Below are positions 27,494-39,484 of a stretch of DNA of 64,000 bases, in pieces. A model generated the notes under the pieces. It searched no databases and was not told the origin of the DNA. It saw nothing but the letters and a program-made list of their open reading frames with translations. Each line of letters opens with the position of its first letter. Within the stretch, counting starts at the first letter, position 1. This DNA is from Pseudomonas cavernae (GTDB lineage: Bacteria > Pseudomonadota > Gammaproteobacteria > Pseudomonadales > Pseudomonadaceae), in the NCBI RefSeq assembly GCF_003595175.1, contig NZ_CP032419.1, forward strand, positions 4,650,001 through 4,714,000, given 5' to 3'. A program made the translations under genes and the position numbers.

Positions 27494-28765
27494 ATGAGGG
27501 TATTAGGCGCAGTGCTGGGTGCGCTGCTGGCCTTGGCGAGCGCCGGTTGCTCGCTGTTGCAGCTGGATGAACAGCTCAAGGAGGCGCACCAGCAGCTGGT
27601 GCGCATCAGCGGCCAGGTGCTGCCCGACAGCCTGGCGCAACCGACCCTGGTGGCCCTGCTCGACCGCCAGGACAAGCTGCAGCTCTACCGCATAGTCGAG
27701 CCCGGCGGCGCCTTCCAATTCAGCGTGCCGAAGGGCGACTACCAGTTGCTGGCGTTCATCGACCGCAACGCTAACTTCGTCCTCGACCCCGCCGAGCCGC
27801 GCCGCTGGCTGCGCCAGGTGCACGGCGCAGCGCTCGGGTCACCGGCCGAAAGCGGCACGCCGGCGCCCGCGACCTACGCGCTCGGCCTCGCCAGCAGTGA
27901 CTTGTATCCGGCGCCGCCACTGGACCTGAGCCTGGCGCGGCTGTACCGCGACCAGCCGCGCCTGCGCCACAACTACCTGCAGCAGGTCGACTTCGACGAC
28001 CCGCGCTTCTCCCCGCAGCGGGTCAGCCAGGGCGCCTGGCAGCCGCTGGATTTCCTCCGCGAGGTCGGTTACGGCCTCTACCTGCTGCAGCCCTGGGACA
28101 AGCACAAGGAGCCGGTGGTTCTGGTGCACGGCATCAACGACTCACCGCGCGCTTGGCGCCAGCTGGTCGATAGCCTCGACCCACAGCGTTTCCAGCCGTT
28201 GCTGTTCCACTATCCCAGCGGCGTGTCGCTGAACGACAGTGCCTACCTGCTCAGCGAGGCGATCCGCGACGTGCAGCTGCGCCATTCGCCGACGCGCGTC
28301 CATGTCGTCGCCCACAGCATGGGAGGGCTGGTCGCGCGGCGAGCGCTGCAGTTGCTCGGCGCCGATGACGGCAGCGCACGCCTCTGTCTGTTTCTCACCC
28401 TGGCCACCCCCTGGGACGGCCATCCCGCTGCCGCCGAGGGCCTCGCCCACGCGCCCGTGGTGGCGCCGGCATGGCGCGACCTGGCGCCGGGCAGCCGCTA
28501 CTTGCAGGACTTGTTCGCCACGCCGCTGCCGGCGCATATCCGCCAGTGGCTGCTGGTCAGCTATGGCGGCAACCGCCGCCTGCTAGCGCAACCCAACGAC
28601 GGCGTGGTGCCGCTGGCCAGCGAACTGCGCCCGGCCGCTCAAGACGAAGCCGAGCACCTCTACTTGCTGCACGAGAGCCACACCAGCATCCTACGCAGCG
28701 CGCGCAGCCGAGCGCTGATCGAGCGCGCGCTGGGTAGCCTGCCGGCGAAAGGCTGCCACCCCTGA
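27494..28765 (+). CDS. Lipoprotein alpha/beta hydrolase
   Basis: A 423-residue lipoprotein. The signal peptide ends in the lipobox ASAGC (Cys19). An amino-terminal beta-rich domain (about 30-170, FQFSVPKGDYQLLAFIDRNA) is followed by an alpha/beta-hydrolase domain. That domain has the oxyanion region VVLVHGINDSPRAWRQLVD, nucleophile Ser275 in VVAHSMGGLVARR, a likely acid near NDGVVPLASEL and a His in HESHTSILR. This is a lipase/esterase-like fold; the substrate is unknown. It is followed 20 bp later by the DUF2804 gene, suggesting cotranscription. Confidence 0.82.
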   Translation: MRVLGAVLGALLALASAGCSLLQLDEQLKEAHQQLVRISGQVLPDSLAQPTLVALLDRQDKLQLYRIVEPGGAFQFSVPKGDYQLLAFIDRNANFVLDPAEPRRWLRQVHGAALGSPAESGTPAPATYALGLASSDLYPAPPLDLSLARLYRDQPRLRHNYLQQVDFDDPRFSPQRVSQGAWQPLDFLREVGYGLYLLQPWDKHKEPVVLVHGINDSPRAWRQLVDSLDPQRFQPLLFHYPSGVSLNDSAYLLSEAIRDVQLRHSPTRVHVVAHSMGGLVARRALQLLGADDGSARLCLFLTLATPWDGHPAAAEGLAHAPVVAPAWRDLAPGSRYLQDLFATPLPAHIRQWLLVSYGGNRRLLAQPNDGVVPLASELRPAAQDEAEHLYLLHESHTSILRSARSRALIERALGSLPAKGCHP

Positions 28766-28785
28766 CCACCCGAAGCGAGAGCCCC

Positions 28786-29823
28786 ATGCAGCAGGAAATC
28801 CTCAGTCCCGGCCCACTCCTCACCGCCGAAGACGTTCTGGCCCGCCCGGGCTGGGCGCGCCAGCCGCTCTGGCAGTACCAGCGTGCGGCGATCCGCGCCG
28901 CGCGCTGGCGGATCAAGGAGTGGGACTACTATGCGGTGCTGTCCGCCGATCAGCGCTTCGGCATCGCCCTGACCGTCGCCGATCTCGGCTACGTCGGTCT
29001 GGTCGCGCTCTGTTATCTGGATTTCGAGCGGCGCTGCTTTCAGCAGGTCGATAGCCTGACGCCGCTGCCACTTGGCCGCTTCGGCCTGACGGCGGACAGC
29101 CAGAACGGCCGGCTGCTGCATCGCAGCCGCACGCTGCAGGTGGAGATCGAGGTCGACAACGGTCGCCGCCTGCTGCGCTTCGCCGCGCCCGGCATGCGCG
29201 CGGCGGACGGGACGCGTGGACTGACGGGGGAGATCGTCCTGCAGCAGCCGGTCGCGCTGGAGTCGATGAACATCGCCACCTCCTGGGCGGAGAATCGCCG
29301 CGCCTTCTACTACAACCGCAAGCTCAACTGCCTGCCGGCCAGCGGCAGCGTCAGCTTCGGCGGCCGCACCCTGACGCTCGACCCGCGCCGCGACGCCGGG
29401 GTGCTCGACTGGGGACGCGGCGTGTGGACCTACCAGAACCGCTGGTACTGGAGCTCGGCGTCCGGCTTTCTCGACGGCGTGCCGTTCGGTTTCAACCTCG
29501 GCTATGGCTTCAGCGACCGCAGTCCGGCCAGCGAGAACGCGCTGATCCATGGCGACCGCCTGCACAAGCTGGGCGAGGTCCACTTCGCCTACGATCCCGC
29601 CGACTATCTCAAGCCCTGGCGGCTCAACGACGACGCCGGGCGCCTCGAGCTGGCCTTCCGGCCGCTGCTGGATCGCCACTCGCGTGTCGACCTGGGGCTG
29701 ATGAAGTCGGTGCAACACCAGGTGTTCGGCCACTTTTCCGGCCGCGTGGTGCTCGACGACGGCACGCCGCTGCAGCTCAACGACTTCCTCGGCTTCGCCG
29801 AAGACGTGTTCAACCGCTGGTAA
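28786..29823 (+). CDS. DUF2804 family protein
   Basis: A 345-residue soluble-looking protein without signal peptide or membrane helix. Tryptophan- and tyrosine-rich segments such as WRIKEWDYYAVLS, LDWGRGVWTYQNRWYWSSAS and FGFNLGYGFSDRS are typical of DUF2804, related to AttH/lipocalin-like proteins linked to lipid metabolism. Catalytic residues cannot be named. It is probably in one transcription unit with the lipoprotein hydrolase upstream, so a shared role in lipid handling is a reasonable guess. Confidence 0.8.
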   Translation: MQQEILSPGPLLTAEDVLARPGWARQPLWQYQRAAIRAARWRIKEWDYYAVLSADQRFGIALTVADLGYVGLVALCYLDFERRCFQQVDSLTPLPLGRFGLTADSQNGRLLHRSRTLQVEIEVDNGRRLLRFAAPGMRAADGTRGLTGEIVLQQPVALESMNIATSWAENRRAFYYNRKLNCLPASGSVSFGGRTLTLDPRRDAGVLDWGRGVWTYQNRWYWSSASGFLDGVPFGFNLGYGFSDRSPASENALIHGDRLHKLGEVHFAYDPADYLKPWRLNDDAGRLELAFRPLLDRHSRVDLGLMKSVQHQVFGHFSGRVVLDDGTPLQLNDFLGFAEDVFNRW

Positions 29824-29824
29824 C

Positions 29825-29852
29825 GACAAGGCCGCCCGAGGGCGGCCTTGTC
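29825..29852 (+). terminator. Intrinsic-type terminator behind the DUF2804 gene
   Basis: A perfect 12-bp stem, GACAAGGCCGCC with GGCGGCCTTGTC, closes a CGAG tetraloop two bases after the stop. Only a short ATTT follows, so the U-tract is weak. Confidence 0.7.
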
Positions 29853-29865
29853 ATTTGGAGCGCGG

Positions 29866-30006
29866 AAAACCTGTTTACGATCTTGCGAGCTAGAGTCAAA
29901 CAAGGCGAAAACGGCTGAGGAAGCGGAGTTTACAAGTTGTAAATGAGCATTCCGAAGCCGTTTTCAACGCAGTTTGGCCGACGCGCAGCAGATCGTAGAC
30001 AGGTTT

Positions 30007-30007
<1 letters not shown>
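29866..30007. mobile_element. MITE-like element, copy A
   Basis: The left end CCTGTTTACGATCT (29870-29883) and right end AGATCGTAGACAGG (29990-30003) are inverted repeats with one mismatch. Adding the flanking AAAA/TTTT makes 18 bp. The interior has a near-palindrome TTTACAAGTTGTAAA and the stretch GGCCGACGCGCAGC. No reading frame is present, and the right end touches the TAA of gcvP. A longer copy lies at 46886-47133. Confidence 0.65.
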
Positions 30008-32883
<2,876 letters not shown>

Positions 32884-32897
32884 GGTCACGTTCTCAG

Positions 32898-32928
32898 AAA
32901 AAGACAAAGCCCTGACGAAGCAGGGCTT
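32898..32928 (-). terminator. Terminator/attenuator between gcvH and gcvP
   Basis: Read on the minus strand, AAGCCCTG and CAGGGCTT form an 8-bp stem with a six-base loop, followed by TGTC and five T. It lies about 45 nt after the gcvH stop and 15 nt before the gcvP start. It should terminate much of the gcvT-gcvH transcript and so set a lower level of gcvP. Confidence 0.75.
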
Positions 32929-32971
32929 GTGCAAGGATAGCTAGTTAATCGAGCGTCAGTCGGCGTCCTGA

Positions 32972-33361
32972 TCAGGCGTCGGCGTCGGCGGCAGCCTTGT
33001 AGGCGGCGGCGTCGAGCAGCTGGTCGAGCTCGGCGACGTTGCTCGGCTTGAGCTTGAAGAACCAGCTGCCGTACGGGTCGCTGTTGACGTTTTCCGGGGC
33101 GTCGGTCAGTGCCTCGTTGATCGCGATCACCTCGCCGGCGATCGGCGCGTAGATGTCCGAGGCGGCCTTCACCGACTCCACCACCCCGGCTTCCTGGCCG
33201 GCGGCCAGTTGCTTGCCGAGTTCCGGCAGCTCGACGAACACCACATCACCCAGGGCTTCCTGGGCGTGATCGGAAATGCCTACGGTCACACTGCCATCGG
33301 CTTCCAGGCGCGCCCACTCGTGGCTGGCGGCGTAACGCAGATCGGCGGGGATATTGCTCAT
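32972..33361 (-). CDS. gcvH: Glycine cleavage system H protein
   Basis: A 129-residue lipoyl carrier that shuttles the aminomethyl group between P, T and L proteins. The lipoylated residue is Lys65 in [20 protein letters not shown] lies eight bases before the ATG at 33361. The upstream in-frame extension to 33448 lacks support. It sits between gcvT and gcvP on the same strand. Confidence 0.96.
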   Translation of the reverse strand: MSNIPADLRYAASHEWARLEADGSVTVGISDHAQEALGDVVFVELPELGKQLAAGQEAGVVESVKAASDIYAPIAGEVIAINEALTDAPENVNSDPYGSWFFKLKPSNVAELDQLLDAAAYKAAADADA

Positions 33362-33489
33362 GTCGGTGTCCTCGGAGACTAGGAGACTAGAAGGCGGATG
33401 ACCCGCCTGAAAATTTAGCAGGCCGTTGCCAAACCACTGCGTCCACACCGGTCATTTCGCCCGGCGGGCCGTGGTCTGGCCCCAGCCGG

Positions 33490-34572
33490 TTAGATCAACG
33501 CTTTGCCGTAACGCACGAAACTCGCCTGCACCACGCGCACCGGGTACCACTTGCCGCGGATTTCCACCTCGGCGCGTTCGCCGGTGGCCGCCGGGACGCG
33601 GGCCAGGGCGATCGACTTGCCGAGCGTCGGCGAGAAGCTGCCGCTGGTGATTTCACCCTCGCCGATGCCCTCGACCCGCACCACCTGATGGGCGCGCAGC
33701 ACGCCGCGCTCCTCCAGGACCAGGCCGACCAGCTTGGGCTGGGCGCCGGCGGCGCGCTGGGCTTCCAGGGCCTGGCGGCCGACGAACGCGCGCTCGGCCG
33801 GTTCCCAGGCGATGGTCCAGGCCATGTTGGCGGCCAACGGCGAGGTTTCCTCGTCCATATCCTGGCCGTAGAGGTTCATGCCGGCCTCCAGGCGCAGGGT
33901 GTCGCGGGCGCCGAGGCCGATCGGGGCGATGCCGGCGCCGACCAGGTCATTGAAGAAGGCCGGCGTTTCACCCGCCGGCAGGATGATCTCGAGGCCATCC
34001 TCGCCGGTGTAGCCGGTGCGGGCGATAAACCAGTCGCCCTCGGCGACGCCCTGGAACGGCTTGAGTTCGGCGATCAGCGCGGCGCGGGCGGCGCTCACCA
34101 GCTCGCTGGTCTTGGCCCGTGCCTGCGGGCCCTGGATGGCGAGCATGGCCAGTTCGCCGCGCTCGCGCAGTTCGACGGCGAAACCGGCGCTCTGCGCCTG
34201 CATCCAGGCCAGATCCTTGTCGCGGGTCGCGGCATTGACCACCAGGCGGTAGCCCGCTTCGCTCAAGTAGACGATCAGGTCGTCGACCACCCCGCCACGC
34301 TCGTTGAGCATGCCGCTGTAGAGGGCCTTGCCGGGGGTTTGCAGGCGTTCGACGTCATTGGCCAGCAGGTGTTGCAGATAGACCTTGGCCTGGCTGCCGC
34401 TGACATCGACCACGGTCATGTGCGAGACGTCGAAGACGCCGCAGTCGCGCCGCACCTGGTGGTGCTCCTCGACTTGCGAACCGTAATGCAGCGGCATATC
34501 CCAACCGCCGAAGTCGACCATTTTGGCCCCTAGTGCCAGGTGCTGAGCATAGAGGGGCGTACGCTGTCCCAT
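33490..34572 (-). CDS. gcvT: Aminomethyltransferase, glycine cleavage T protein
   Basis: A 360-residue tetrahydrofolate-dependent enzyme that releases ammonia and forms methylene-tetrahydrofolate from GcvH-bound aminomethyl. Family motifs include [20 protein letters not shown] near the amino-terminus and [15 protein letters not shown]. The fold ends with [24 protein letters not shown] stands eight bases upstream of the ATG at 34572. It heads the gcvT-gcvH-gcvP series. I looked for a glycine riboswitch upstream and saw none. Confidence 0.96.
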   Translation of the reverse strand: MGQRTPLYAQHLALGAKMVDFGGWDMPLHYGSQVEEHHQVRRDCGVFDVSHMTVVDVSGSQAKVYLQHLLANDVERLQTPGKALYSGMLNERGGVVDDLIVYLSEAGYRLVVNAATRDKDLAWMQAQSAGFAVELRERGELAMLAIQGPQARAKTSELVSAARAALIAELKPFQGVAEGDWFIARTGYTGEDGLEIILPAGETPAFFNDLVGAGIAPIGLGARDTLRLEAGMNLYGQDMDEETSPLAANMAWTIAWEPAERAFVGRQALEAQRAAGAQPKLVGLVLEERGVLRAHQVVRVEGIGEGEITSGSFSPTLGKSIALARVPAATGERAEVEIRGKWYPVRVVQASFVRYGKALI

Positions 34573-34750
34573 GGGTTTCTCCTTCCGGGCGTGGCGAAGA
34601 CGCGGACGGGCTGGGCAACGCGACTGCGCCTGTTGGTCAAGGCACTGGCACGCGTTGCGCACACCCGGTCTGAATGACGGGCCGCATCGAATGGCGCGCA
34701 TTGTAGCCGCAAGGTCGGCAGCTGGACACCTCAGCCGACGCGCGCTTGCG

Positions 34751-36370
34751 TCAGTGCCCCGGGCGCCGCGCCGAACGGCGGATCAGGCCGATCACCGGCA
34801 GCAGGCCGACCAATACCAGGGTCAGCGCCGGCAGCGCGGCGCGCGCCCATTCGCCCTCGCTGGTCATCTCGAACACCCGCACCGCCAGGGTGTCCCAGCC
34901 GAACGGGCGCATCAGCAGGGTGGCGGGCATTTCCTTGAGCACGTCGACGAACACCAGCAGCGCCGCGGACAGCGCGCCGGGCACCAGCAGCGGCAGGTAG
35001 ACGCTGAAAAACAGCCGCGGGCCGCCGACCCCGAGACTGCGCGAAGCTTCCGGCAGCGACGGCCGGATACGCGCCAGGCTGCTCTCCAGCGGCCCGTAGG
35101 CGACCGCCATGAAGCGCACCAGGTAGGCCAGCAGCAGCGCCGCCAGGCTGCCGAGCAGCAGCGGCTTGCCGGCGCCACCGAGCCAGGCGGACAGCGGGAT
35201 CACCAGCTGGCGATCGAGGTGGCTGAAGGCGAGCATGATCGACACCGCCAGCACCGAGCCGGGCAGCGCATAGCCGAGGTTGGCCAAACCGACCGCCGAG
35301 CGCACCGGCCGGGTCGGCGCCAGGCGTCGGGCGAAGGCCAGCAGCAGCGCCAGGGCGACGGTGAGCAGCGCCGCCAGCGCGCCGAGGTAGAGGGTGTGCA
35401 GGATCAGGCCGAGGTAGCGCTCGTCGAGATCGAAACGGCCGCGCTGCCAGCACCACGCCAGCAGCTGCAGCAACGGGATGACGAAGGCGCAGGCGAACAC
35501 CAGGCCGCACCAGGCGCTCGCCGCCAGTGCCTTGAGCCCATGCAGGCGATACAGCACCTGACCGCGCGGGCGCTCGCTGGCCGGGCGGCTGACGCCGCGG
35601 GCCCGGCGCTCGCCGTAGAGCACCAGGATCACCGCCAGCAGCAGCAGGCTGGCCAGCTGGGTGGCGCTGGACAAGCTGTAGAAGCCGTACCAGGTCTTGT
35701 AGATGGCGGTGGTGAAGGTGTCGAAATTGAACACCGCCACCGCGCCGAAGTCGGCCAGGGTCTCCATGATCGCCAGCGCCAGACCGGCACCGATGGCCGG
35801 CCGCGCCATCGGCAGGGCGACGCGCCAGAACGCCTGCCAGGGCGACTGACCGAGCACCCGCGCGGCCTCCATCAGGCCCTTGCCCTGGGCCAGGAAGGCG
35901 CTGCGCGCGAGCAGGTAGACATAGGGGTAGAAGACCAGCACCAGGACGATGATCACCCCGCCGGTGGAGCGCACCCGCGGCAAGCGCAAACCGTTGCCGA
36001 ACCACTCGCGCGCCAGGCTTTGCAGGGGCCCGGAGAAGTCCAGCAGGCCGACGAAGACGAACGCCAGCACATAGGCGGGGATCGCGAACGGCAGCATCAG
36101 CGCCCAGTCCAGCCAGCGCCGGCCGGGAAACTCGCAGAGGCTGGTGAGCCAGGCCAGGCTGACACCGAGCAGGGTCACGCCGGCGCCGACGCCGAGCACC
36201 AGGGTCAGGGTGTTGCCGAGCAGGCGCGGCATCTGCGTGGCCCACAGGTGCGCCCAGATCTCGCGATCGACCGTACCCCAGCTGAACAGCAGCACCGACA
36301 GCGGCAACAGCACCAGGGCGGCGACGGCGAAGGAGATGAGATACCAGCGGCGCTGGGCGGGATGGGCCAC
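34751..36370 (-). CDS. Ferric-iron ABC transporter permease (FbpB/SfuB type)
   Basis: A 539-residue inner-membrane protein made of two fused permease halves, about twelve helices in all. Each half has an EAA-type loop ([20 protein letters not shown] and [20 protein letters not shown]) that contacts the ATPase. I prefer the GTG at 36370 because GAGGA stands five bases upstream; an in-frame TTG at 36385 is the alternative. The binding-protein gene lies upstream on the same strand beyond a hairpin and a palindromic repeat. No ATP-binding subunit gene is near. It matches P. aeruginosa PA5216. Confidence 0.88.
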   Translation of the reverse strand: MAHPAQRRWYLISFAVAALVLLPLSVLLFSWGTVDREIWAHLWATQMPRLLGNTLTLVLGVGAGVTLLGVSLAWLTSLCEFPGRRWLDWALMLPFAIPAYVLAFVFVGLLDFSGPLQSLAREWFGNGLRLPRVRSTGGVIIVLVLVFYPYVYLLARSAFLAQGKGLMEAARVLGQSPWQAFWRVALPMARPAIGAGLALAIMETLADFGAVAVFNFDTFTTAIYKTWYGFYSLSSATQLASLLLLAVILVLYGERRARGVSRPASERPRGQVLYRLHGLKALAASAWCGLVFACAFVIPLLQLLAWCWQRGRFDLDERYLGLILHTLYLGALAALLTVALALLLAFARRLAPTRPVRSAVGLANLGYALPGSVLAVSIMLAFSHLDRQLVIPLSAWLGGAGKPLLLGSLAALLLAYLVRFMAVAYGPLESSLARIRPSLPEASRSLGVGGPRLFFSVYLPLLVPGALSAALLVFVDVLKEMPATLLMRPFGWDTLAVRVFEMTSEGEWARAALPALTLVLVGLLPVIGLIRRSARRPGH

Positions 36371-36396
36371 GCGAGTCCTCAACAATCAGAAATGAC

Positions 36397-36421
36397 GACG
36401 CCCCGGGCTGGCCGGGGCGTC
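36397..36421 (-). terminator. Hairpin between the iron-binding-protein and permease genes
   Basis: GACGCCCCGG and CCGGGGCGTC make a perfect 10-bp stem with a five-base loop. On the minus strand GTCATTT follows, a poor U-tract. It probably attenuates transcription into the permease gene, a common way of making more binding protein than permease. Confidence 0.6.
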
Positions 36422-36445
36422 GAAGTATAAGCATTTCGTAGTTTC

Positions 36446-36524
36446 GTAGGATGGGTTGAATGTAGTGATACCCATCGACCCAGCAGCGATGGGTATCGAG
36501 GCTGCGCCTCTCAACCCATCCTAC
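36446..36524. repeat. GTAGGATGGG palindromic repeat behind the iron-binding-protein gene
   Basis: GTAGGATGGGTTGAA pairs with CTCAACCCATCCTAC, and the centre holds GATACCCATCG / CGATGGGTATC. It is almost the same unit as at 9905. It lies between binding-protein and permease genes, together with a separate hairpin. Confidence 0.75.
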
Positions 36525-36539
36525 GGACTACCGGCCACC

Positions 36540-37541
36540 TCAATTCCAGCCGGCACGATCCATCAGTTTGATCGCCTCGGCCTGGCGCTTGCCGGCGACC
36601 TCCACCGGCAGGCTGTCGGCCTTGAAGCTGCCCCAGGCCGCCACTTCCGCCGATGGCTTGACCTGCGGGTTGGCCGGGTATTCCTGGTTGATGCCGGCGA
36701 ACAGGCTCTGCGCCTCGGCACCGGTCATCCATTCCACCAGTTGCTGGGCGGCCTGCGGATGCGGCGCGTACTGGGTCAGGCCGATGCCGGACAGGTTGAC
36801 GTGCACGCCGCGGTCCTGCTGGTTCGGCCAGAACAGCTTGGCGCGCAGCTGCGGGTTCTGCTGGTGCAGGCGGCCGTAGTAGTAGGTGTTGACGATGCCG
36901 ACGTCGCACTGGCCGGCATCCACCGCCTGGATCACTGCGTTGTCGTCGGCGAACACATCGGTGGCCAGGTTGTTGACCCAGCCCTGGAGGATCGTCTCGG
37001 TCTTGGCCGCGCCGTGGGTCTCGATCAGGGTGGCGGTCAGCGACTGGTTGTAAACCTTCTTGCTGGTGCGCAGGCACAGGCGGCCTTCCCATTCCTTACC
37101 GGCCAGCGCCTCGTAGGTGGACAACTCCTGCGGCTGGACCCGCTCGGTGGAGTAGACGATGGTCCGCGCGCGCAGCGACAGGCCGGTCCAGGCGCCGCTG
37201 CTGGAGCGGTACTGCGGCGGGATATTGGCCTCGATGGTCTTCGAGGTAAACGGCTGCAGGATGCCCATCTGCTCGGCCTGCCAGAGGTTGCCGGCGTCGA
37301 CGGTGAGCAGCAAGTCGGCGGTGGCGTTCTCGCCCTCGGCCTTGATCCGCTGCATCAGCGGCGCTTCCTTGTCGGTGATGAACTTGACCGTCACCCCGGT
37401 CTTGGCGGTGTAGGCATCGAACACCGGCTTGATCAGCTCGTCGATGCGCGAGGAGTACACCACCACCTCATCGGCGGCGTGGACGGAAGTGGCGGCCAGG
37501 CTGAACGCCAGCGCCGCGAGAAGAGGGTTGCGACCCCGCAT
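36540..37541 (-). CDS. Periplasmic ferric-iron-binding protein (FbpA type)
   Basis: A 333-residue periplasmic protein with a signal peptide ending SVHA. The mature start [20 protein letters not shown] is typical of the class. The segment [15 protein letters not shown] contains the paired tyrosines that coordinate ferric iron in FbpA/FutA proteins. It should deliver iron to the permease encoded downstream. A weak Fur-box-like sequence lies just upstream. It matches P. aeruginosa PA5217. Confidence 0.9.
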   Translation of the reverse strand: MRGRNPLLAALAFSLAATSVHAADEVVVYSSRIDELIKPVFDAYTAKTGVTVKFITDKEAPLMQRIKAEGENATADLLLTVDAGNLWQAEQMGILQPFTSKTIEANIPPQYRSSSGAWTGLSLRARTIVYSTERVQPQELSTYEALAGKEWEGRLCLRTSKKVYNQSLTATLIETHGAAKTETILQGWVNNLATDVFADDNAVIQAVDAGQCDVGIVNTYYYGRLHQQNPQLRAKLFWPNQQDRGVHVNLSGIGLTQYAPHPQAAQQLVEWMTGAEAQSLFAGINQEYPANPQVKPSAEVAAWGSFKADSLPVEVAGKRQAEAIKLMDRAGWN

Positions 37542-37569
37542 CGGAAATGCCCCGTATTGGCTCTAAAGT

Positions 37570-37588
37570 GCAAATGATAGTAAACCTC
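37570..37588 (-). promoter_or_regulatory. Possible Fur box upstream of the iron-binding-protein gene
   Basis: GCAAATGATAGTAAACCTC agrees with the GATAAT-GATAAT part of the Fur consensus in about 9 of 12 positions, while the third hexamer is poor. Its place 30 bp before an iron-uptake gene makes it plausible, but the match is weak. Confidence 0.3.
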
Positions 37589-37659
37589 AGTTGCGAACTG
37601 TTACAGGGGTTATGTCGAGGTGTTTCAGGGAACAGCGGCGGCGGATCATTGCCGCTGAG

Positions 37660-37772
37660 GTAGGTTGGTGCTGAGCGCAGCGAAGCCCAACGAGCGGAGC
37701 CGCGATCAGCCGCGATGTTGGGCTAGCCACCGTCCGCCGGGCTTCGTCGCTACGCTCCTCAACCCAACCTAC
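37660..37772. repeat. GTAGGTTGG palindromic repeat that forms the ubiI stop
   Basis: GTAGGTTGGTGCTGAGCGCA at the left is answered by TCCTCAACCCAACCTAC at the right, with inner GCCCAAC / GTTGGGC pairs. On the minus strand the TAG of the terminal GTAGG is the stop codon of the ubiI-like gene (37769-37771). Confidence 0.75.
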
Positions 37773-38992
37773 GGCCGCGCCAGCTCCGGCAGGTCGCCGG
37801 AGAGGCCGAGCGCCTGACGGACGAACACGGCCTTGGCCTCCGGCAGGCCGTCGACCCAGTTCAGACCGTTGTTGCGCAGCCAGCGCAGCGCCAGCGGGTC
37901 GGCCTGGAACAGGCGCTGGAAGCCCTCCATCGCCGCCATCATCGCCAGGTTGTGCGGCATCCGCCGGCGCTCGTAGCGGCTCAGCACGCGCGGCTCGGCC
38001 AGCCGCTCGCCGCGCCCATGGGCATGCAGCAGCACCTCGGCGAGCACCGCGGCATCGAGGAAGCCGAGGTTGACACCCTGCCCGGCCAGCGGATGGATGC
38101 TGTGCGCGGCATCGCCGATCAGCGCCAGGCCCGGTTCGACATAGCGCTCGGCATGGCGTTGACGCAGCGGAATGCACAGGCGCGGATCGACCGCCTCGAT
38201 CTCGCCCAGGCGCCACTCGAAGGCACGCCCGAGGGCCGCGCGGAAGGCCTGGTCGTCCAGCGCCATCAGGCGTTCGGCCTCGTTCGGAGTGACCGACCAG
38301 ACGATCGAACACCAGTGTTCGTCCGCGCCGCGCTGGAGCGGCAGAAAGGCCAGCGGGCCATCGTCGGTGAAACGCTGCCAGGCCGTGCGCCGATGTGGCT
38401 CGGCGCAACGCACGCTGGTGACGATGGCGTGGTGCAGATAATCCCACTCGCGGGTGGCGCAGCCGGCCAGGCGACGCACCGCCGAGTTGGCGCCGTCGGC
38501 GGCGATCAGCAGCGGCGCGCGCAACTGGCGGCCGTCGTTGAGGGTCAGCAGCCAGTCATCGCCGGAACGGCGCAGCTGCTCCAGGCGCGCGTTGCCGAGC
38601 AGGCCCAACTCGCTGGCGTGCAAACGCTCGAGCAGGGCGTCCTGGATGACGCGGTTCTCGACTATGTGGCCGAGCACCTCGGCGTGCACGCTGGCCGCGG
38701 AAAAGTGGATCTGCCCGGTGCCCGAGCCGTCCCACACGCGCATCTCGCCATAGGGGCTGGCGCGCCGTGCGCGGATGCCGTCCCAGGCGCCGAGGCGCTC
38801 GAGGATGCGCTGGCTGCCCGCCGACAGGGCGCTGACCCGCGGCTCGAACGGCGTCGCCGGGTCGAACGGCTTGACCCTCAGCGGCCCGCCGTCCAGCAGC
38901 AGGATGTCCAGGCCACTGTCTTGCAGGGCCAGGGCCAGGGCGCTACCGACCATACCGGCGCCGACGATGATCAGATCCGCACGTAAATCCAT
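37769..38992 (-). CDS. ubiI: FAD-dependent ubiquinone hydroxylase (UbiI-like)
   Basis: A 407-residue flavoprotein monooxygenase of the UbiH/UbiF/UbiI family acting on the ubiquinone ring. FAD motifs are IIVGAGMVGSALALAL, the central DG motif around AADGANSAVR, and GDAAHSIHPLAGQGVNLGF. The ATG at 38992 lies one base after the stop of the preceding DUF4442 gene. The operon with ubiH and pepP is that of P. aeruginosa PA5221-PA5224. Which ring position it hydroxylates is inferred from synteny with E. coli ubiI rather than from sequence. Confidence 0.85.
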   Translation of the reverse strand: MDLRADLIIVGAGMVGSALALALQDSGLDILLLDGGPLRVKPFDPATPFEPRVSALSAGSQRILERLGAWDGIRARRASPYGEMRVWDGSGTGQIHFSAASVHAEVLGHIVENRVIQDALLERLHASELGLLGNARLEQLRRSGDDWLLTLNDGRQLRAPLLIAADGANSAVRRLAGCATREWDYLHHAIVTSVRCAEPHRRTAWQRFTDDGPLAFLPLQRGADEHWCSIVWSVTPNEAERLMALDDQAFRAALGRAFEWRLGEIEAVDPRLCIPLRQRHAERYVEPGLALIGDAAHSIHPLAGQGVNLGFLDAAVLAEVLLHAHGRGERLAEPRVLSRYERRRMPHNLAMMAAMEGFQRLFQADPLALRWLRNNGLNWVDGLPEAKAVFVRQALGLSGDLPELARP

Positions 38993-38993
38993 G

Positions 38994-39476
38994 TCAGGCC
39001 GCCTGTCGCGCACGCGGCTTGAGCCGCACGTAGAGGGTCTTGTGCACCCGCGCCACCAGCGTGCCCTCGCCGTCGCGCACCTCCACGTGCAGCTCGGGCA
39101 GGTGCTTGTCGCCAGCGGCGGTGCGCGCGCGGATCTCCGTCAGCAGCTCGTCGCCGATGCTGAAATCGGCATACACCGGGCCCTTGCCGGGGCTGATGAA
39201 GTCGATGCTGGCGGCCTTGTCCCAGACGATGTAATCGCGGCCGAGGGTTTCCATCAGCATCAGCATGAAGAACGGGTCGGTCATGCTGTACAGCGAGCCG
39301 CCGAACTGGGTGCCGACATAGTTGCGGTTGTACCAGCCGAGGCCCATCTTCACGCGGATCTGGCGGAAGTCGGCGCTGATGCGCCGCACCCGCACGCCGG
39401 CGCCCAAGTAAGGCGGGTAGAAGTTCAGCGCCCAGCGCATCAAGCGCGCCTTGCGGGCCAATCGACGGGAGTGCAT
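38994..39476 (-). CDS. DUF4442 hotdog protein
   Basis: A 160-residue protein of the DUF4442 hotdog group (thioesterase-like). Family-like segments are NFYPPYLGAGVRVRRISADF, YNRNYVGTQFGGSLYSMTDP and AASIDFISPGKGPVYADFSI. AAGGA lies five bases before the ATG, which follows the ubiH stop by eight bases. It is embedded in the ubiquinone-hydroxylase operon, but no ubiquinone function is established for it. Confidence 0.82.
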   Translation of the reverse strand: MHSRRLARKARLMRWALNFYPPYLGAGVRVRRISADFRQIRVKMGLGWYNRNYVGTQFGGSLYSMTDPFFMLMLMETLGRDYIVWDKAASIDFISPGKGPVYADFSIGDELLTEIRARTAAGDKHLPELHVEVRDGEGTLVARVHKTLYVRLKPRARQAA

Positions 39477-39484
39477 GCGAATCC

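Noticed and set aside
34573..34750. Glycine riboswitch upstream of gcvT
   Set aside because: The 178-bp gap lacks the paired-aptamer pattern of conserved loops that I would expect; pseudomonads usually regulate glycine genes by other means.
34571..36430. 619-residue Gln/Arg-rich frame opposite the iron permease
   Set aside because: It is the complement of membrane-protein codons, which yields Gln/Arg/His runs; there is no start signal or domain.
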